NCBI RefSeq assembly: GCF_002563695.1
Contig: NZ_PDJI01000004.1
Location: forward strand, 3,162,001-3,226,000
Length of the DNA: 64,000 nt
Origin: Georgenia soli
GTDB lineage: Bacteria > Actinomycetota > Actinomycetes > Actinomycetales > Actinomycetaceae
Direction: 5' to 3'
Position 1 is the stretch's first letter. Every line of letters begins with the position of its first letter. The translations under genes and the position numbers were made by a program. This document shows, piece by piece, positions 8,711-16,553 of this stretch. The notes below the pieces were generated by a model that was given only the letters and a program-made list of their open reading frames with translations, had not been told where the DNA came from and did no database searches.

Positions 8711-9739
8711 TCAGTCGGGGGCGCCGGTCTTCGCCGCCAGCAGACGGCGGAAGGAGGCCAGGCGCGCCTCGCCCGCCGTGCCCGCGTGCCCCGCTGCCAC
8801 CCACTCGTCGAGCGCGCAGTCCGGCGCGTCCGCGGCGTGCGTGCAGCCGCGCGGGCAGTTCTGCGCCACGGCGTGCAGGTCGTCGAACGCCGCCAGGAGG
8901 TCGTCGGCGCTGACGTGGCTCAGGCCGAACGACCGCACCCCGGGGGTGTCGATCGCCCAGCCGCCGCCGGGCAGCGGCAGGGCGACCGCGGAGGAGGAGG
9001 TGTGCCGGCCGCGGCCGGTCACCACGTTCACGCCGCCGGTGGCCCGGCCGGCGCCCGGCACGAGGGCGTTGACGAGGGTCGACTTGCCCACGCCCGAGTG
9101 GCCGATGAGCACGGACACCCGGCCCGCGAGCCGTTCCCGGACCGCCTCCACGCCGCGGATCTCGCCGTCGGCCACGGACGTGACGAGGGCGGGGACCTCG
9201 AGCGCCTCGTAGAGGGACAGGAACGGGCCCGGGTCGGCCAGGTCGGACTTCGTCAGGCACAGCACCGGCTCCATGCCGGCGTCGTACGCCGCGACGAGGC
9301 ACCGGTCCACCATGCGCGGCCGCGGCTCCGGGTCCGCCAGGGCCGTGACGATGACGAGCTGGTCGGCGTTGGCCACGATGACCCGCTCCACCCCGGCGGC
9401 GTCCCCGTCCTCGGCGGAGCGCCGCAACGCCGAGGTGCGCTCCTCGACGCTGACGATGCGGGCGAGGGTGTCCTTGCGTCCCGTGACGTCCCCGACCACC
9501 CGGACCCGGTCGCCGACGACGACGGCGGAGCGGGAACCGCGCCCCAGCTCGCGCGACTTCATGCCGACCAGGCGGGTGCCGTCGTCGGCAAGGAGCTGGT
9601 AGCGCCCGCGGTCGACGCCGAGGACGAGCGCCGGCACGGCGTCGTCGTACGCCGGCCGCTTCTTGGTGCGAGGCCGGTTGCCCTTCGGGTTCGGCCGCAC
9701 CCGGACGCGGGCGTCGTCGGTGCCGGTGTCACGGACCAT
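8711..9739 (-). CDS. rsgA: RsgA, ribosome small-subunit-dependent GTPase
   Basis: 342 residues, a circularly permuted GTPase that tests 30S maturation. Order of parts: basic N-terminus (RPNPKGNRPRTKKRPAYDD), OB-fold, then G4 LTKSDL (about 161) before G1 GHSGVGKST (about 211) and G3 DTPG, and finally a zinc site NCPRGCTH plus a later Cys (about 292-305). G4 before G1 is the hallmark of the YjeQ/RsgA family. The ATG at 9739 is 3 bp from the aroA stop, so it is cotranscribed with aroA, a common actinobacterial arrangement. It is followed downstream by the 19-bp tandem repeat. Confidence 0.95.
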   Translation of the reverse strand: MVRDTGTDDARVRVRPNPKGNRPRTKKRPAYDDAVPALVLGVDRGRYQLLADDGTRLVGMKSRELGRGSRSAVVVGDRVRVVGDVTGRKDTLARIVSVEERTSALRRSAEDGDAAGVERVIVANADQLVIVTALADPEPRPRMVDRCLVAAYDAGMEPVLCLTKSDLADPGPFLSLYEALEVPALVTSVADGEIRGVEAVRERLAGRVSVLIGHSGVGKSTLVNALVPGAGRATGGVNVVTGRGRHTSSSAVALPLPGGGWAIDTPGVRSFGLSHVSADDLLAAFDDLHAVAQNCPRGCTHAADAPDCALDEWVAAGHAGTAGEARLASFRRLLAAKTGAPD

Positions 9740-9742
9740 CGC

Positions 9743-11092
9743 TCAGCGGCTCCCGGCGAGCATCGCCTGCCACATCCCCGTGAAGTCGGGCAGCGTCTTC
9801 GCGGTGGTGCCGACGTCGACGATCTCGACGCCGGGCACCCGCAGCCCGAGGACGGCGGCGAACGTCGCCATCCGGTGGTCGGCGTACGTCTCGACCTTCC
9901 CGCCGTGCAGCGGCGCCGGCTCGATCTCGACGCCGTCGTCCGTCTCCCGCGCGCGGCCCCCGAGACGGTTGATCTCGGTGACGATGGCGGCGAGCCGGTC
10001 CGTCTCGTGACCGCGGAGGTGGGCGACGCCGCGCAGGCGCGACGGCGTGGACGCGAGGGCGCACAGGGCCGCGACGGTCGGTGTCAGCTCGCCGGCGTCG
10101 TGCAGGTCGGCGTCCAGGCCACGGACGACGCCGTCCTCCGGTCCCGTGACGGCGAGCACGCCGTCCGAGAGGTCGACCGTGGCGCCCATCCGCGCGAGCA
10201 GGTCGCGCAGCCGGTCGCCCGCCTGGGTGGTGGCGGACGGCCAGCGCGGCACCCGGACCGTGCCGCCGGCGGCCACCGCGGCGGCCAGGAAGGGCCCGGC
10301 GTTGGACAGGTCCGGCTCGACGACGACGCGCCCGCCCGCCACGGGGCCGGGGTGGACCCGCCAGCGGCTCGGGGCGATGCCGGTCCGGCCGCCGGCCGGT
10401 CCGCCGTCGGCCGTGAGCTCCTCCACGGCGACGCCGCGCCCGCGGAGGAGGGCGACCGTCATGTCGATGTGCGGCAGGGAGGGCAGGGTCGCGCCGGTGT
10501 GGCGCAGGTCGATGCCGGCGTCGAAGGCCGGCGCCGCCAGCAGCAGGGCCGAGACGAACTGGCTGGACCCGGAGGCGTCGACGTCGACCGCGCCGCCGGC
10601 CAGGGACCCCGTCCCGTGGACGGTGAGCGGGAGGACCGCCGCGCCGTCGGGTGCGGTGGCGGCGTCGATCCGGGCGCCGAGGTCGCGCAGCGCCTCGACG
10701 ACCGGGGCCATGGGCCGCTCACGGGCGCGCTCGTCGCCGTCCAGGTGGACCTCGCCGTCGGCCAGCACGGCCAGGGCCGGGACGAACCGCATGACGGTGC
10801 CCGCGAGCCCGCAGTCCACGCGCGCGGGGCCGTGCAGGGGTGCCGGCGTGATGAGCAGGTCGGCACCGTCGGCGCCCGACGGCTCGACGGACACCCCGAG
10901 GGCGCGCAGCGCCCCGACCATGAGCTCGGAGTCCCGCGAGTGCAGCGGGCGGACGAGCTCGGTGGGGCCCGCCGCGAGAGCGGCGAGCACCAGGTAGCGG
11001 TTGGTCAGGGACTTCGAGCCGGGCACGTCGACGACGGCGTCCAGGGGCTCGGCGGCGGTCGGTGCGGGCCAGGCGGCCGGGGACAGGGTCAT
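9743..11092 (-). CDS. aroA: AroA, EPSP synthase
   Basis: 449 residues. 3-phosphoshikimate 1-carboxyvinyltransferase of the shikimate pathway: it transfers enolpyruvate from PEP to shikimate-3-phosphate in the cytoplasm. Motifs: [17 protein letters not shown] (S3P binding), [40 protein letters not shown] and the C-terminal [16 protein letters not shown] at 11092; TACGCT (11101-11106, minus) ends 8 bp upstream and there is no Shine-Dalgarno, consistent with a leaderless transcript. It heads the aroA-rsgA operon. Confidence 0.96.
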   Translation of the reverse strand: MTLSPAAWPAPTAAEPLDAVVDVPGSKSLTNRYLVLAALAAGPTELVRPLHSRDSELMVGALRALGVSVEPSGADGADLLITPAPLHGPARVDCGLAGTVMRFVPALAVLADGEVHLDGDERARERPMAPVVEALRDLGARIDAATAPDGAAVLPLTVHGTGSLAGGAVDVDASGSSQFVSALLLAAPAFDAGIDLRHTGATLPSLPHIDMTVALLRGRGVAVEELTADGGPAGGRTGIAPSRWRVHPGPVAGGRVVVEPDLSNAGPFLAAAVAAGGTVRVPRWPSATTQAGDRLRDLLARMGATVDLSDGVLAVTGPEDGVVRGLDADLHDAGELTPTVAALCALASTPSRLRGVAHLRGHETDRLAAIVTEINRLGGRARETDDGVEIEPAPLHGGKVETYADHRMATFAAVLGLRVPGVEIVDVGTTAKTLPDFTGMWQAMLAGSR

Positions 11093-11107
11093 ACCGCGCC
11101 AGCGTAG

Positions 11108-11605
11108 TCAGTCGCTCTGGTGGTCCTTCGCCCGTGCCTTCACCTGGCGCAGGTCGGCGCGGTGGTCGCGAGCGTTGGCGAGGCGCCAGCCCCAGGAGGG
11201 CTTGCCGCCGAGGTCGGCGGCCGCGACGAGCAGCCCGCCGCCCAGGCTCAGGCCACGGACCAGGCCGCCGAGGTACTCCTTGCGCTGCCGGCCGCCCTGC
11301 GCCGCCCACACCGGGTTGTTGACGACGGTCATGGGGATGTTCAGCAGGGCGAGGGTCAGCGCGGCGCTGCGCGGGCGGCGGCCGGTGGCAAGCATGAGCC
11401 CGGACACGGCCGAGACCGCGCCGCTGACGCGGGCGAGGTTCTTCGGGTTGGAGTACAGCGCCTGCGGGACGCCTGCCTGCTCGAGCGCGGGGGTGATCTT
11501 CCGGAACTTCTCGGCGTGGGCCTCGGGATGGATCACGGCGTCGACCCCGTCGACGACGAACGTGGCGGCGAGCATCGGGCGCGCGAGCAGGCGTAGGAGG
11601 TTCAT
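11108..11605 (-). CDS. DoxX family membrane protein
   Basis: 165 residues with about four hydrophobic segments: [14 protein letters not shown] near the N-terminus, [31 protein letters not shown] and [18 protein letters not shown]. These match the DoxX/SURF4 four-helix layout. The C-terminus is soluble and charged. Actinobacterial DoxX proteins are inner-membrane proteins, and some work with superoxide dismutase and thiol redox (MRC complex of mycobacteria); no such partner is next to it here. ATG at 11605. The stop is 15 bp before aroA begins, so readthrough into aroA is possible. Confidence 0.82.
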   Translation of the reverse strand: MNLLRLLARPMLAATFVVDGVDAVIHPEAHAEKFRKITPALEQAGVPQALYSNPKNLARVSGAVSAVSGLMLATGRRPRSAALTLALLNIPMTVVNNPVWAAQGGRQRKEYLGGLVRGLSLGGGLLVAAADLGGKPSWGWRLANARDHRADLRQVKARAKDHQSD

Positions 11606-11712
11606 GTCACATTGCTACCGCACAACGGCTCCGACGGCGAGCACAACGGCGCTGACGGGGGCGAGCGAGGCCGTCGGCCGGGTCGCCGCGGGAAATGCCC
11701 TCGGGGGTGCCC

Positions 11713-11738
11713 GGAATGTACGGCAGCGCCCGCGGGTT
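11713..11738 (+). promoter_or_regulatory. SigR-type promoter ahead of sigR
   Basis: GGAAT at 11713-11717, an exact 18-bp spacer, then GTT at 11736-11738. This is the published SigR/SigH recognition pattern (GGAAY-N18/19-GTT). It reads toward sigR, whose ATG is 112 bp further on, and implies positive autoregulation as known for Streptomyces sigR and mycobacterial sigH. Confidence 0.78.
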
Positions 11739-11835
11739 GTACCCGGCATGACCGTCCCCACCCTCGTCCGCCGTCCCGCGCCCCTGCCGGGGGCCGGAGT
11801 GTGGGCGCCCGGGGGCCCGGGACCCTTACCGGGGC

Positions 11836-11841
11836 TAGGCT
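11836..11841 (+). promoter_or_regulatory. TANNNT -10 element for leaderless sigR transcript
   Basis: TAGGCT ends 8 bp before the sigR ATG at 11850 and there is no Shine-Dalgarno between. Together with the SigR-type promoter upstream this gives the two-promoter layout known for sigR genes: basal plus stress-induced. Confidence 0.55.
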
Positions 11842-11849
11842 CGTCGGTG

Positions 11850-12470
11850 ATGACCGAGACGCACGAGGGCAACCTCGACCGTACGCCCGACGGCGAGTCC
11901 GACGCCGAGCGTGCCGCACGCTTCGAGCGCGACGCGCTGCCGTACCTGGACCAGCTCTACGGCGCCGCGGTGCGGATGACCCGCAACCCGGCGGACGCCG
12001 AGGACCTCGTCCAGGAGACGTTCGCCAAGGCGTTCGCGTCCTTCCACCAGTACCGGCCGGGCACCAACCTCAAGGCCTGGCTGTACCGGATCCTGACGAA
12101 CACGTTCATCAACTCCTACCGCAAGAAGCAGCGGGAGCCCCAGCAGTCCGACGCCGAGCAGGTGGAGGACTGGCAGATCCACCGGGCGGCGTCCCACACC
12201 TCCAGCGGGCTGCGCTCCGCCGAGGCGGAGGCCATGGACCTCCTGCCGGACTCGGAGATCAAGGACGCGATGAGCGAGCTCCCCGAGGACTTCCGTATCG
12301 CGGTGTACCTCGCCGACGTCGAGGGCTTCGCGTACAAGGAGATCGCTGAGATCATGGGCACACCGATCGGGACGGTGATGTCCCGGCTGCACCGCGGACG
12401 GCGGCAGCTGCGGGAGCTCCTGGTCGACCATGCACGTGCGATGGGAATCCGGACGGAGGCCAAGGCATGA
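11850..12470 (+). CDS. sigR: ECF sigma factor SigR/SigH (redox stress)
   Basis: 206 residues. Sigma-2 (about 30-95) contains the -10-binding [20 protein letters not shown] stretch and [21 protein letters not shown] linker region follows ([12 protein letters not shown]), then sigma-4 (about 130-195) with [20 protein letters not shown] and the helix-turn-helix [20 protein letters not shown]. The linker and sigma-4 match the SigR/SigH group that directs the disulfide-stress regulon. Its 3' end overlaps rsrA by 4 bp (ATGA), fixing it to its anti-sigma factor. ATG 11850 chosen over GTG 11847 from the N-terminal sequence and the position of the -10 element. Confidence 0.93.
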   Translation: MTETHEGNLDRTPDGESDAERAARFERDALPYLDQLYGAAVRMTRNPADAEDLVQETFAKAFASFHQYRPGTNLKAWLYRILTNTFINSYRKKQREPQQSDAEQVEDWQIHRAASHTSSGLRSAEAEAMDLLPDSEIKDAMSELPEDFRIAVYLADVEGFAYKEIAEIMGTPIGTVMSRLHRGRRQLRELLVDHARAMGIRTEAKA

Positions 12471-12793
12471 CCGAGGACGCCGCGAACCTCACCGAACGGG
12501 CGGAGCAGGCCGTGCGCCGGCGGGCCGGGGGCCGTACCACCCCCTGCAGCTGCGACGAGCTCCTCGAGCACCTCTTCGAGTTCCTCGACTCCGAGCTCGA
12601 CGACGACCAGCAGGCCCGGTTCCGCAGGCACGCCGAGGAGTGCAGGACCTGCACCGAGGCGACGGACGCGGAGCAGCACATCCGTGCGCTGGTGCGCCGC
12701 TCGTGCGCCGAGGTCGCCCCGAGCTCCCTCCGGCTGAGGGTGCAGTCGCAGCTGACGGTCCTGCGGGTGAACGGGATCCGGGCGGCCGACTGA
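12467..12793 (+). CDS. rsrA: RsrA-type zinc anti-sigma factor
   Basis: 108 residues. ZAS-family redox switch: upstream cysteines in [12 protein letters not shown] (about 26-28) and the HxxxCxxC core [10 protein letters not shown] (about 46-54), plus a further Cys near 78 (RRSCAEV). In the reduced, zinc-bound state such proteins sequester the SigR partner; disulfide stress forms intramolecular disulfides, ejects zinc and frees the sigma factor. The ATGA overlap with sigR gives stoichiometric synthesis. A GC-rich hairpin follows the stop. The C-terminal half ([17 protein letters not shown]) is amphipathic and conserved in RshA/RsrA-like proteins. Confidence 0.92.
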   Translation: MTEDAANLTERAEQAVRRRAGGRTTPCSCDELLEHLFEFLDSELDDDQQARFRRHAEECRTCTEATDAEQHIRALVRRSCAEVAPSSLRLRVQSQLTVLRVNGIRAAD

Positions 12794-12807
12794 GCGGTCG
12801 CGGGCGG

Positions 12808-12831
12808 CCCGGACCGCCCCCGCGGTCCGGG
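12808..12831 (+). terminator. Hairpin after rsrA
   Basis: Perfect 10-bp stem (cccggaccgc / gcggtccggg) with a 4-nt loop, 15 bp after the rsrA stop. It has no T-tract, so it may be an intrinsic-like terminator of a high-GC genome or a processing/stabilising stem before the bL37 gene. Confidence 0.6.
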
Positions 12832-12948
12832 AGCGGTCCCGCGAGCCGGCGCCGGGCGCTGGTGGGCCCCGCGCGCGGGCCGGCGCCGATGTGTGGGACG
12901 ATGTGGTGTTGAAAACCGCCCACGGGCAGCACAGATCGGGAGAGAACC

Positions 12949-13023
12949 ATGAGCAAGCGCGGTCGCAAGCGCCGGGCCCGCAAGGGCAGCGCCGCCAACC
13001 ACGGCAAGCGCCCCAACGCCTGA
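12949..13023 (+). CDS. 50S ribosomal protein bL37 (24 residues)
   Basis: A 24-residue ORF, MSKRGRKRRARKGSAANHGK then RPNA, preceded by a GGGAG Shine-Dalgarno (about 12938-12943). Sequence, length and the AANHGKRPNA ending match bL37, a small actinobacterial large-subunit protein first seen in mycobacterial ribosome cryo-EM structures. It is extremely basic, as expected for an rRNA-embedded peptide. It lies 155 bp downstream of rsrA, the neighbourhood in which I recall finding it in other actinobacteria, and is followed by a 17-bp hairpin. Standard gene callers with a length cut-off miss it. Confidence 0.9.
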   Translation: MSKRGRKRRARKGSAANHGKRPNA

Positions 13024-13052
13024 GCCCCGGCGGGCGCACGCCCGCCCAGGGC

Positions 13053-13090
13053 CGACGGGCCGGTCACCGTACGCGGTGACCGGCCCGTCG
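13053..13090 (+). terminator. 17-bp perfect hairpin downstream of bL37
   Basis: cgacgggccggtcaccg (13053-13069) pairs perfectly with 13074-13090 around a 4-nt loop tacg. It starts 29 bp after the bL37 stop and ends about 50 bp before the next promoter. No T-tract. Likely terminates the sigR-rsrA-bL37 unit. Confidence 0.78.
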
Positions 13091-13151
13091 CCGTCCGCCC
13101 GCAGAGTGCCCCGGAGATGCCTGGGGTGCCGACGCCGCTAGGGTGTGCGCC

Positions 13152-14120
13152 ATGCGCTGCGCCTTCGCCCGGAGCCAGGACCCCGCGGACCCGCTCGCGG
13201 GCCTGACGGTCGGCGAGCTCGACCCCGAGGCGCCCGCCGGCTGGGTGGCGGTCACGGTGCGGGCGGCGTCGCTGAACCACCACGACCTGTGGTCGCTGCG
13301 TGGCGTCGGCCTGCCGGCGGACCGGCTGCCCATGATCCTGGGCACCGACGCGGCCGGTGTGCTCGACGACGGCACCGAGGTCGTCGTGCACGCGGTGATC
13401 CCCAGCGAGGGCTGGTACGGGGAGGAGACCCTCGACCCGCGCCGCACCCTGCTCTCCGAGCGGTATCCCGGCACCCTCGCCGAGCGCGTGTGGGTCCCCG
13501 CCCGCAACGTCGTCGCCAAGGACCCGGCCCTGAGCTGGGCCGAGGCGGCGTGCCTGCCGACGGCGTACCTCACGGCCTACCGGATGCTCTTCGACGCCGC
13601 GGGCCTGCGCCCGGGCCAGACCGTCCTCGTCCAGGGCGCCGGCGGCGGGGTCGCGACGGCGGCGATCCTGCTGGGCCGCGCCGCCGGGCTGCGGGTCTGG
13701 TGCACCTCGCGCACCGAGGCCAGGCGGGCCCGGGCGCTCGAGCTCGGCGCCCACGACGCCTTCGAGACGGGCGCGCGCCTGCCCGAGCAGGTCGACGCGG
13801 TGATGGAGACGGTCGGCGAGGCCACGTGGTCGCACTCCCTGAGGTCCCTCCGGCCGGGCGGGACGGTCGCGGTGGCGGGCGCGACGTCGGGCGCCATGCC
13901 GCCCGCCGACCTGAGCCGGGTGTTCTTCCGCTCCCTGCGCGTGGCCGGGACCACCATGGGCACCCGCGAGCAGCTCGTCGCCGTGCAGCAGATGCTCGTC
14001 GCCACGGGCGTGCGGCCCGTCGTCGACTCCGTCGTCCCGCTCGACGGCGTGCGCGGGGCCCTGGCCCGGATGGCCGACGGCGACGTCACCGGGAAGATCG
14101 TCGTCGAGCCCGGGATCTAG
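13152..14120 (+). CDS. Zinc-binding dehydrogenase / quinone oxidoreductase-like MDR protein
   Basis: 322 residues of the medium-chain dehydrogenase/reductase family. GroES-like N-terminal domain (AASLNHHDLWSLRGVG, LPMILGTDAAGVL). Rossmann domain from about 150 with the nucleotide motif VLVQGAGGGVATAAILLGRA and the late GTVAVAGATSG. The structural-zinc cysteine cluster is absent, so it resembles the zinc-lacking quinone-oxidoreductase branch acting on NAD(P)H; substrate unknown. ATG 13152 is preferred over GTG 13143 because TAGGGT (13139-13144) ends 7 bp upstream without a Shine-Dalgarno (leaderless). Monocistronic in appearance; the DUF4097 gene downstream has its own -10. Confidence 0.87.
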   Translation: MRCAFARSQDPADPLAGLTVGELDPEAPAGWVAVTVRAASLNHHDLWSLRGVGLPADRLPMILGTDAAGVLDDGTEVVVHAVIPSEGWYGEETLDPRRTLLSERYPGTLAERVWVPARNVVAKDPALSWAEAACLPTAYLTAYRMLFDAAGLRPGQTVLVQGAGGGVATAAILLGRAAGLRVWCTSRTEARRARALELGAHDAFETGARLPEQVDAVMETVGEATWSHSLRSLRPGGTVAVAGATSGAMPPADLSRVFFRSLRVAGTTMGTREQLVAVQQMLVATGVRPVVDSVVPLDGVRGALARMADGDVTGKIVVEPGI

Positions 14121-14146
14121 CTGGACGGGACGCGTAGGGTCGGGGC

Positions 14147-14962
14147 ATGGCAACCCGGTCCTGGATCGTCCCGAACCCCTCCCGGCACGACGTCGAGGGC
14201 GTGGCCCGCCTGCGGGTGCAGCTCGTGGCCGGCTCCGTCCGGGTGGTCGGCCACGACGCGCCGAACGTGCAGGTCGACGTCGCCGAGGTCGACGGCAACC
14301 CCCTCGAGCTCACGGTCGAGGGGGACCTGCTCACGATCGGCTACCCCTTCCTCGGCTGGGACGGCTGGGTCAAGCGCCTGCGCTCCTACCGCTCCACGGA
14401 CACCGCCCGCCTGACCGTGCACGTGCCCCGCGCCACCGCCGTCACGGTCGCGACCGCGCTCGCAGAGGCCTGGGTCGCCGACGTGGCCGAGGACCTCTCC
14501 CTCACCACCGCGAGCGGGCGGCTGCAGGTGACGGGGTGCCGCGGCGCCGCGTCGCTGAGGAGCGCCTCCGGTGCGGTGGACGTCTCCGGGCACGACGGCC
14601 CCGTGCGGGTCAGCACGGCGGCGGGGCGGACGACGCTGACGGGTGACCTGCCACGGGTGGAGGTCACGACCGTGGCCGGGGCGGTCGACGTCGCGACCTC
14701 GGCCCGCACGTCGATGGTCGACCTCTCCACCGTGTCGGGCGCCCTGAAGGTGTCCCTCCCGACCGGCACCGGGGTGTCCATGACGGCCCGCACGGTGGCC
14801 GGCGCGGTGCGGGTGGACGGCGTCGACCGCCGTTCTCCCGGGCTCGGCGCGACGACGGTGGAGGAGCGCACCGAGAACGGCATCTGCTTCCTCAGCACCC
14901 GCTCGGTCTCCGGCAACCTCGACGTCGGGCGCGCCGCCGTCCTCCCCGGGGCACAGCCGTGA
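14147..14962 (+). CDS. DUF4097 beta-strand repeat protein
   Basis: 271 residues. The central and C-terminal parts are a regular series of short strands typical of DUF4097/adhesin-like beta-helices (ASGRLQVTGCRG, ASGAVDVSGHDG, AAGRTTLTGDL, VAGAVDVATS, VSGALKVSLP, VAGAVRVDGV). No signal peptide or membrane segment is visible, so a cytoplasmic location is likely. The family is broad and of unknown function and in actinobacteria often sits beside small regulators. TAGGGT (14135-14140) ends 6 bp before the ATG, another leaderless candidate. It overlaps the next gene by 4 bp (GTGA), so the pair is coupled. Confidence 0.85.
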   Translation: MATRSWIVPNPSRHDVEGVARLRVQLVAGSVRVVGHDAPNVQVDVAEVDGNPLELTVEGDLLTIGYPFLGWDGWVKRLRSYRSTDTARLTVHVPRATAVTVATALAEAWVADVAEDLSLTTASGRLQVTGCRGAASLRSASGAVDVSGHDGPVRVSTAAGRTTLTGDLPRVEVTTVAGAVDVATSARTSMVDLSTVSGALKVSLPTGTGVSMTARTVAGAVRVDGVDRRSPGLGATTVEERTENGICFLSTRSVSGNLDVGRAAVLPGAQP

Positions 14963-15579
14963 CCGACGACGGTCGGCTGGCCCCGGTGGAGGGGATGGCC
15001 GAGGACAGCGTCGCCGGCTTCCGGGCGCAGGTTGCGCAGGCCGCCCGCGACCGGGCGGGCAGCTGGGACGCTGTCGCCGAGGTCCTCGCCCGGCCCGACG
15101 AGGGGTTCGTCGAACGCCTCCGCGCGGGCGAGCCGGCGACCGTCTGGCGGCTCGGCGCGCGCTGGCTCGGGGCGGACGCGGAGCTGCTCACCCGCGACCT
15201 CATGAGTCTGGACGTCTACGCGCGGGGCTCCCGCCGGCGCGCCCCCGCCGACGACCTCGCCGCGCTGCGCGCCGACCACGACCGCCTGGTCGCCCCCGAG
15301 GGCGACCTGACCGCACCCGTGCGGGAGGTCGCCGAGATGTGTCGCCAGGAGGCCGCGGCGTGGGCGTCGGGGGACATGGCGGGCGGGCGTGCGCTGCGCG
15401 CCGAGGAGCGCCGACGTATCGAGGAGCGCCTCGTACCCGGGCTGCCCAACGTCGGCGCCCGGCTGGCCCTCGAGGCCGAGGCCCGTGTCTCCCGCACTCT
15501 CGGCCGGCTGGTCCTCGCGGTCCTGTCGGTCGAGAGCGGGAAGGACTACCAGCGCGCCGTGCTGCGCGACGACGAGTAG
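14959..15579 (+). CDS. Helical protein, divergent TorD/DmsD-like chaperone candidate
   Basis: 206 residues, Ala/Arg/Leu-rich and all-helical in appearance, with no membrane segment. I do not recognise a named family directly. However, LRADHDRLVAPEGDLTAP lines up with RRDYNRLFRGPERMKAPP of the TorD protein encoded at 16550-17257. Likewise EAAAWASGDMAGGRALRAEE and IEERLVPGLPNV line up with the TorD segments AMEAGDDLELARVL and LDEHLLAWAPRC. This suggests a divergent member of the redox-enzyme maturation chaperone family. The GTG overlaps the DUF4097 stop. Its 3' end overlaps the convergent Fe-S gene by 34 bp. The alternative is an unrelated helical protein coupled to DUF4097. Confidence 0.6.
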   Translation: MTDDGRLAPVEGMAEDSVAGFRAQVAQAARDRAGSWDAVAEVLARPDEGFVERLRAGEPATVWRLGARWLGADAELLTRDLMSLDVYARGSRRRAPADDLAALRADHDRLVAPEGDLTAPVREVAEMCRQEAAAWASGDMAGGRALRAEERRRIEERLVPGLPNVGARLALEAEARVSRTLGRLVLAVLSVESGKDYQRAVLRDDE

Positions 15580-16553
15580 GCCCGCGCCGGCACCCGCGAC
15601 CCGAAGGGGTTGGCGCGGCGGAACGCGCAGACCGGGCAGAGCCGCTGGCCCGACGGCGTGGGGAAGCGGCTGCCGCAGCGCCCGCACCGAGCCGTGGTCA
15701 GCGTGACCACCGGGGCGGTGGCGTCCTCCCGGAGCGCCTGCTCCCAGGACCAGGCGCCCGCGGCGGACAGCACGTCGTCGGGGCACAGCTCGACGCACCG
15801 CAGGCAGCCGTCGCACGCGGCACGGTCCTGCAGCAGGGTCGTGACCGCCGCGCCGCCGGCGGCGCTGTGCCGGAGGTGCAGCGCGTCGGCCGGGCACCCG
15901 CGCACGCACACGCCGCACGCCGTGCAGCCGCGGGCGGTCAGGCGGACCGACGGCGCGGGGAGCCCGGCCCGTCCCTCGGTGGGTCCGGCCCGTCCCTCGG
16001 TGGGTCCGGCCAGTCCCTCGGTGGGTCCGGCCACGCCGGAGGACCCCTCGCCGGTCAGTGCGGCGAGGGCCGCCACGAGCCGCCGGTGCGGGCGAACCTC
16101 CTCGTCCGGGAGCTCGCGTGTCACGCCGTCGCCCAGGCCGAGGACCTGACGGCGGCTCACCGGCATGTGAGCGGCGTCCAGGACCGCCCGCCGACGCCGC
16201 AGCCCTCGCGCACGGGGGCCGGGGGCCTCTGGCGCGTCCCCGTCGACGAGCCGCACGCGGCGGACGCCCGAGGCCTCGAGGAGGTCGACCAGCGGGGCGA
16301 GGTGCGCACGGGCGGTGCCGGTGTCGGCGCAGCCGTCGAGCCGGAGGACCACGTCGGCGGCACCGAGCACCAGCAGCTCCACGACCTCGTGCGGGGCGAC
16401 CTGCGCGGCGCACCCCTCCAGCCGCACCACGGTGCGGCGTCGGTCGCCGAGGGAGGGTCCGGGGTGCTCGGCGCACACGATCTCGAGGGCCGCCTCCTCC
16501 GGCTGCCGCGCGAGCCAGGCCTGGACGCCGCGCAGCCCGCGGGCCGCGGTCAT
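15546..16553 (-). CDS. FlpD-like + 2x[4Fe-4S] ferredoxin + zinc-ribbon protein
   Basis: 335 residues. Residues 1-115 resemble the MvhD/FlpD electron-transfer fold: IVCAEHPG, then VVRLEGCAAQVAPHEVVELL, LGAADVVLRLDGCAD and LLEASGVRRVRLV. Residues about 170-200 contain three copies of a heptapeptide AGPTEGR/L. Two ferredoxin sites follow: CTACGVCVRGCP (about 213) and CDGCLRCVELCP (about 255). The C-terminus has a CxxC-x(n)-CxxC knuckle (CGRCGSRF, CPVC) near 300-320. No membrane segment. The ATG overlaps torD by 4 bp (ATGA), placing it last in the dms operon, so it probably relays electrons to or helps mature the reductase. Inference only; NapF-like maturation is an alternative. Confidence 0.75.
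   Translation of the reverse strand: MTAARGLRGVQAWLARQPEEAALEIVCAEHPGPSLGDRRRTVVRLEGCAAQVAPHEVVELLVLGAADVVLRLDGCADTGTARAHLAPLVDLLEASGVRRVRLVDGDAPEAPGPRARGLRRRRAVLDAAHMPVSRRQVLGLGDGVTRELPDEEVRPHRRLVAALAALTGEGSSGVAGPTEGLAGPTEGRAGPTEGRAGLPAPSVRLTARGCTACGVCVRGCPADALHLRHSAAGGAAVTTLLQDRAACDGCLRCVELCPDDVLSAAGAWSWEQALREDATAPVVTLTTARCGRCGSRFPTPSGQRLCPVCAFRRANPFGSRVPARAYSSSRSTARW
15963..16034. repeat. In-frame 21-bp tandem repeat inside the Fe-S protein gene
   Basis: Three near-identical 21-bp units plus a partial unit (core tccctcggtgggtccggcc on the plus strand) encode AGPTEGL, AGPTEGR and AGPTEGR on the minus strand. The repeat forms the linker between the FlpD-like half and the ferredoxin sites. 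It is length-variable DNA likely to differ between strains. Confidence 0.85.

Noticed and set aside
14959..15579. PadR-type regulator commonly found beside DUF4097 genes
   Set aside because: No winged-helix motif is visible; the helical blocks align better with TorD.
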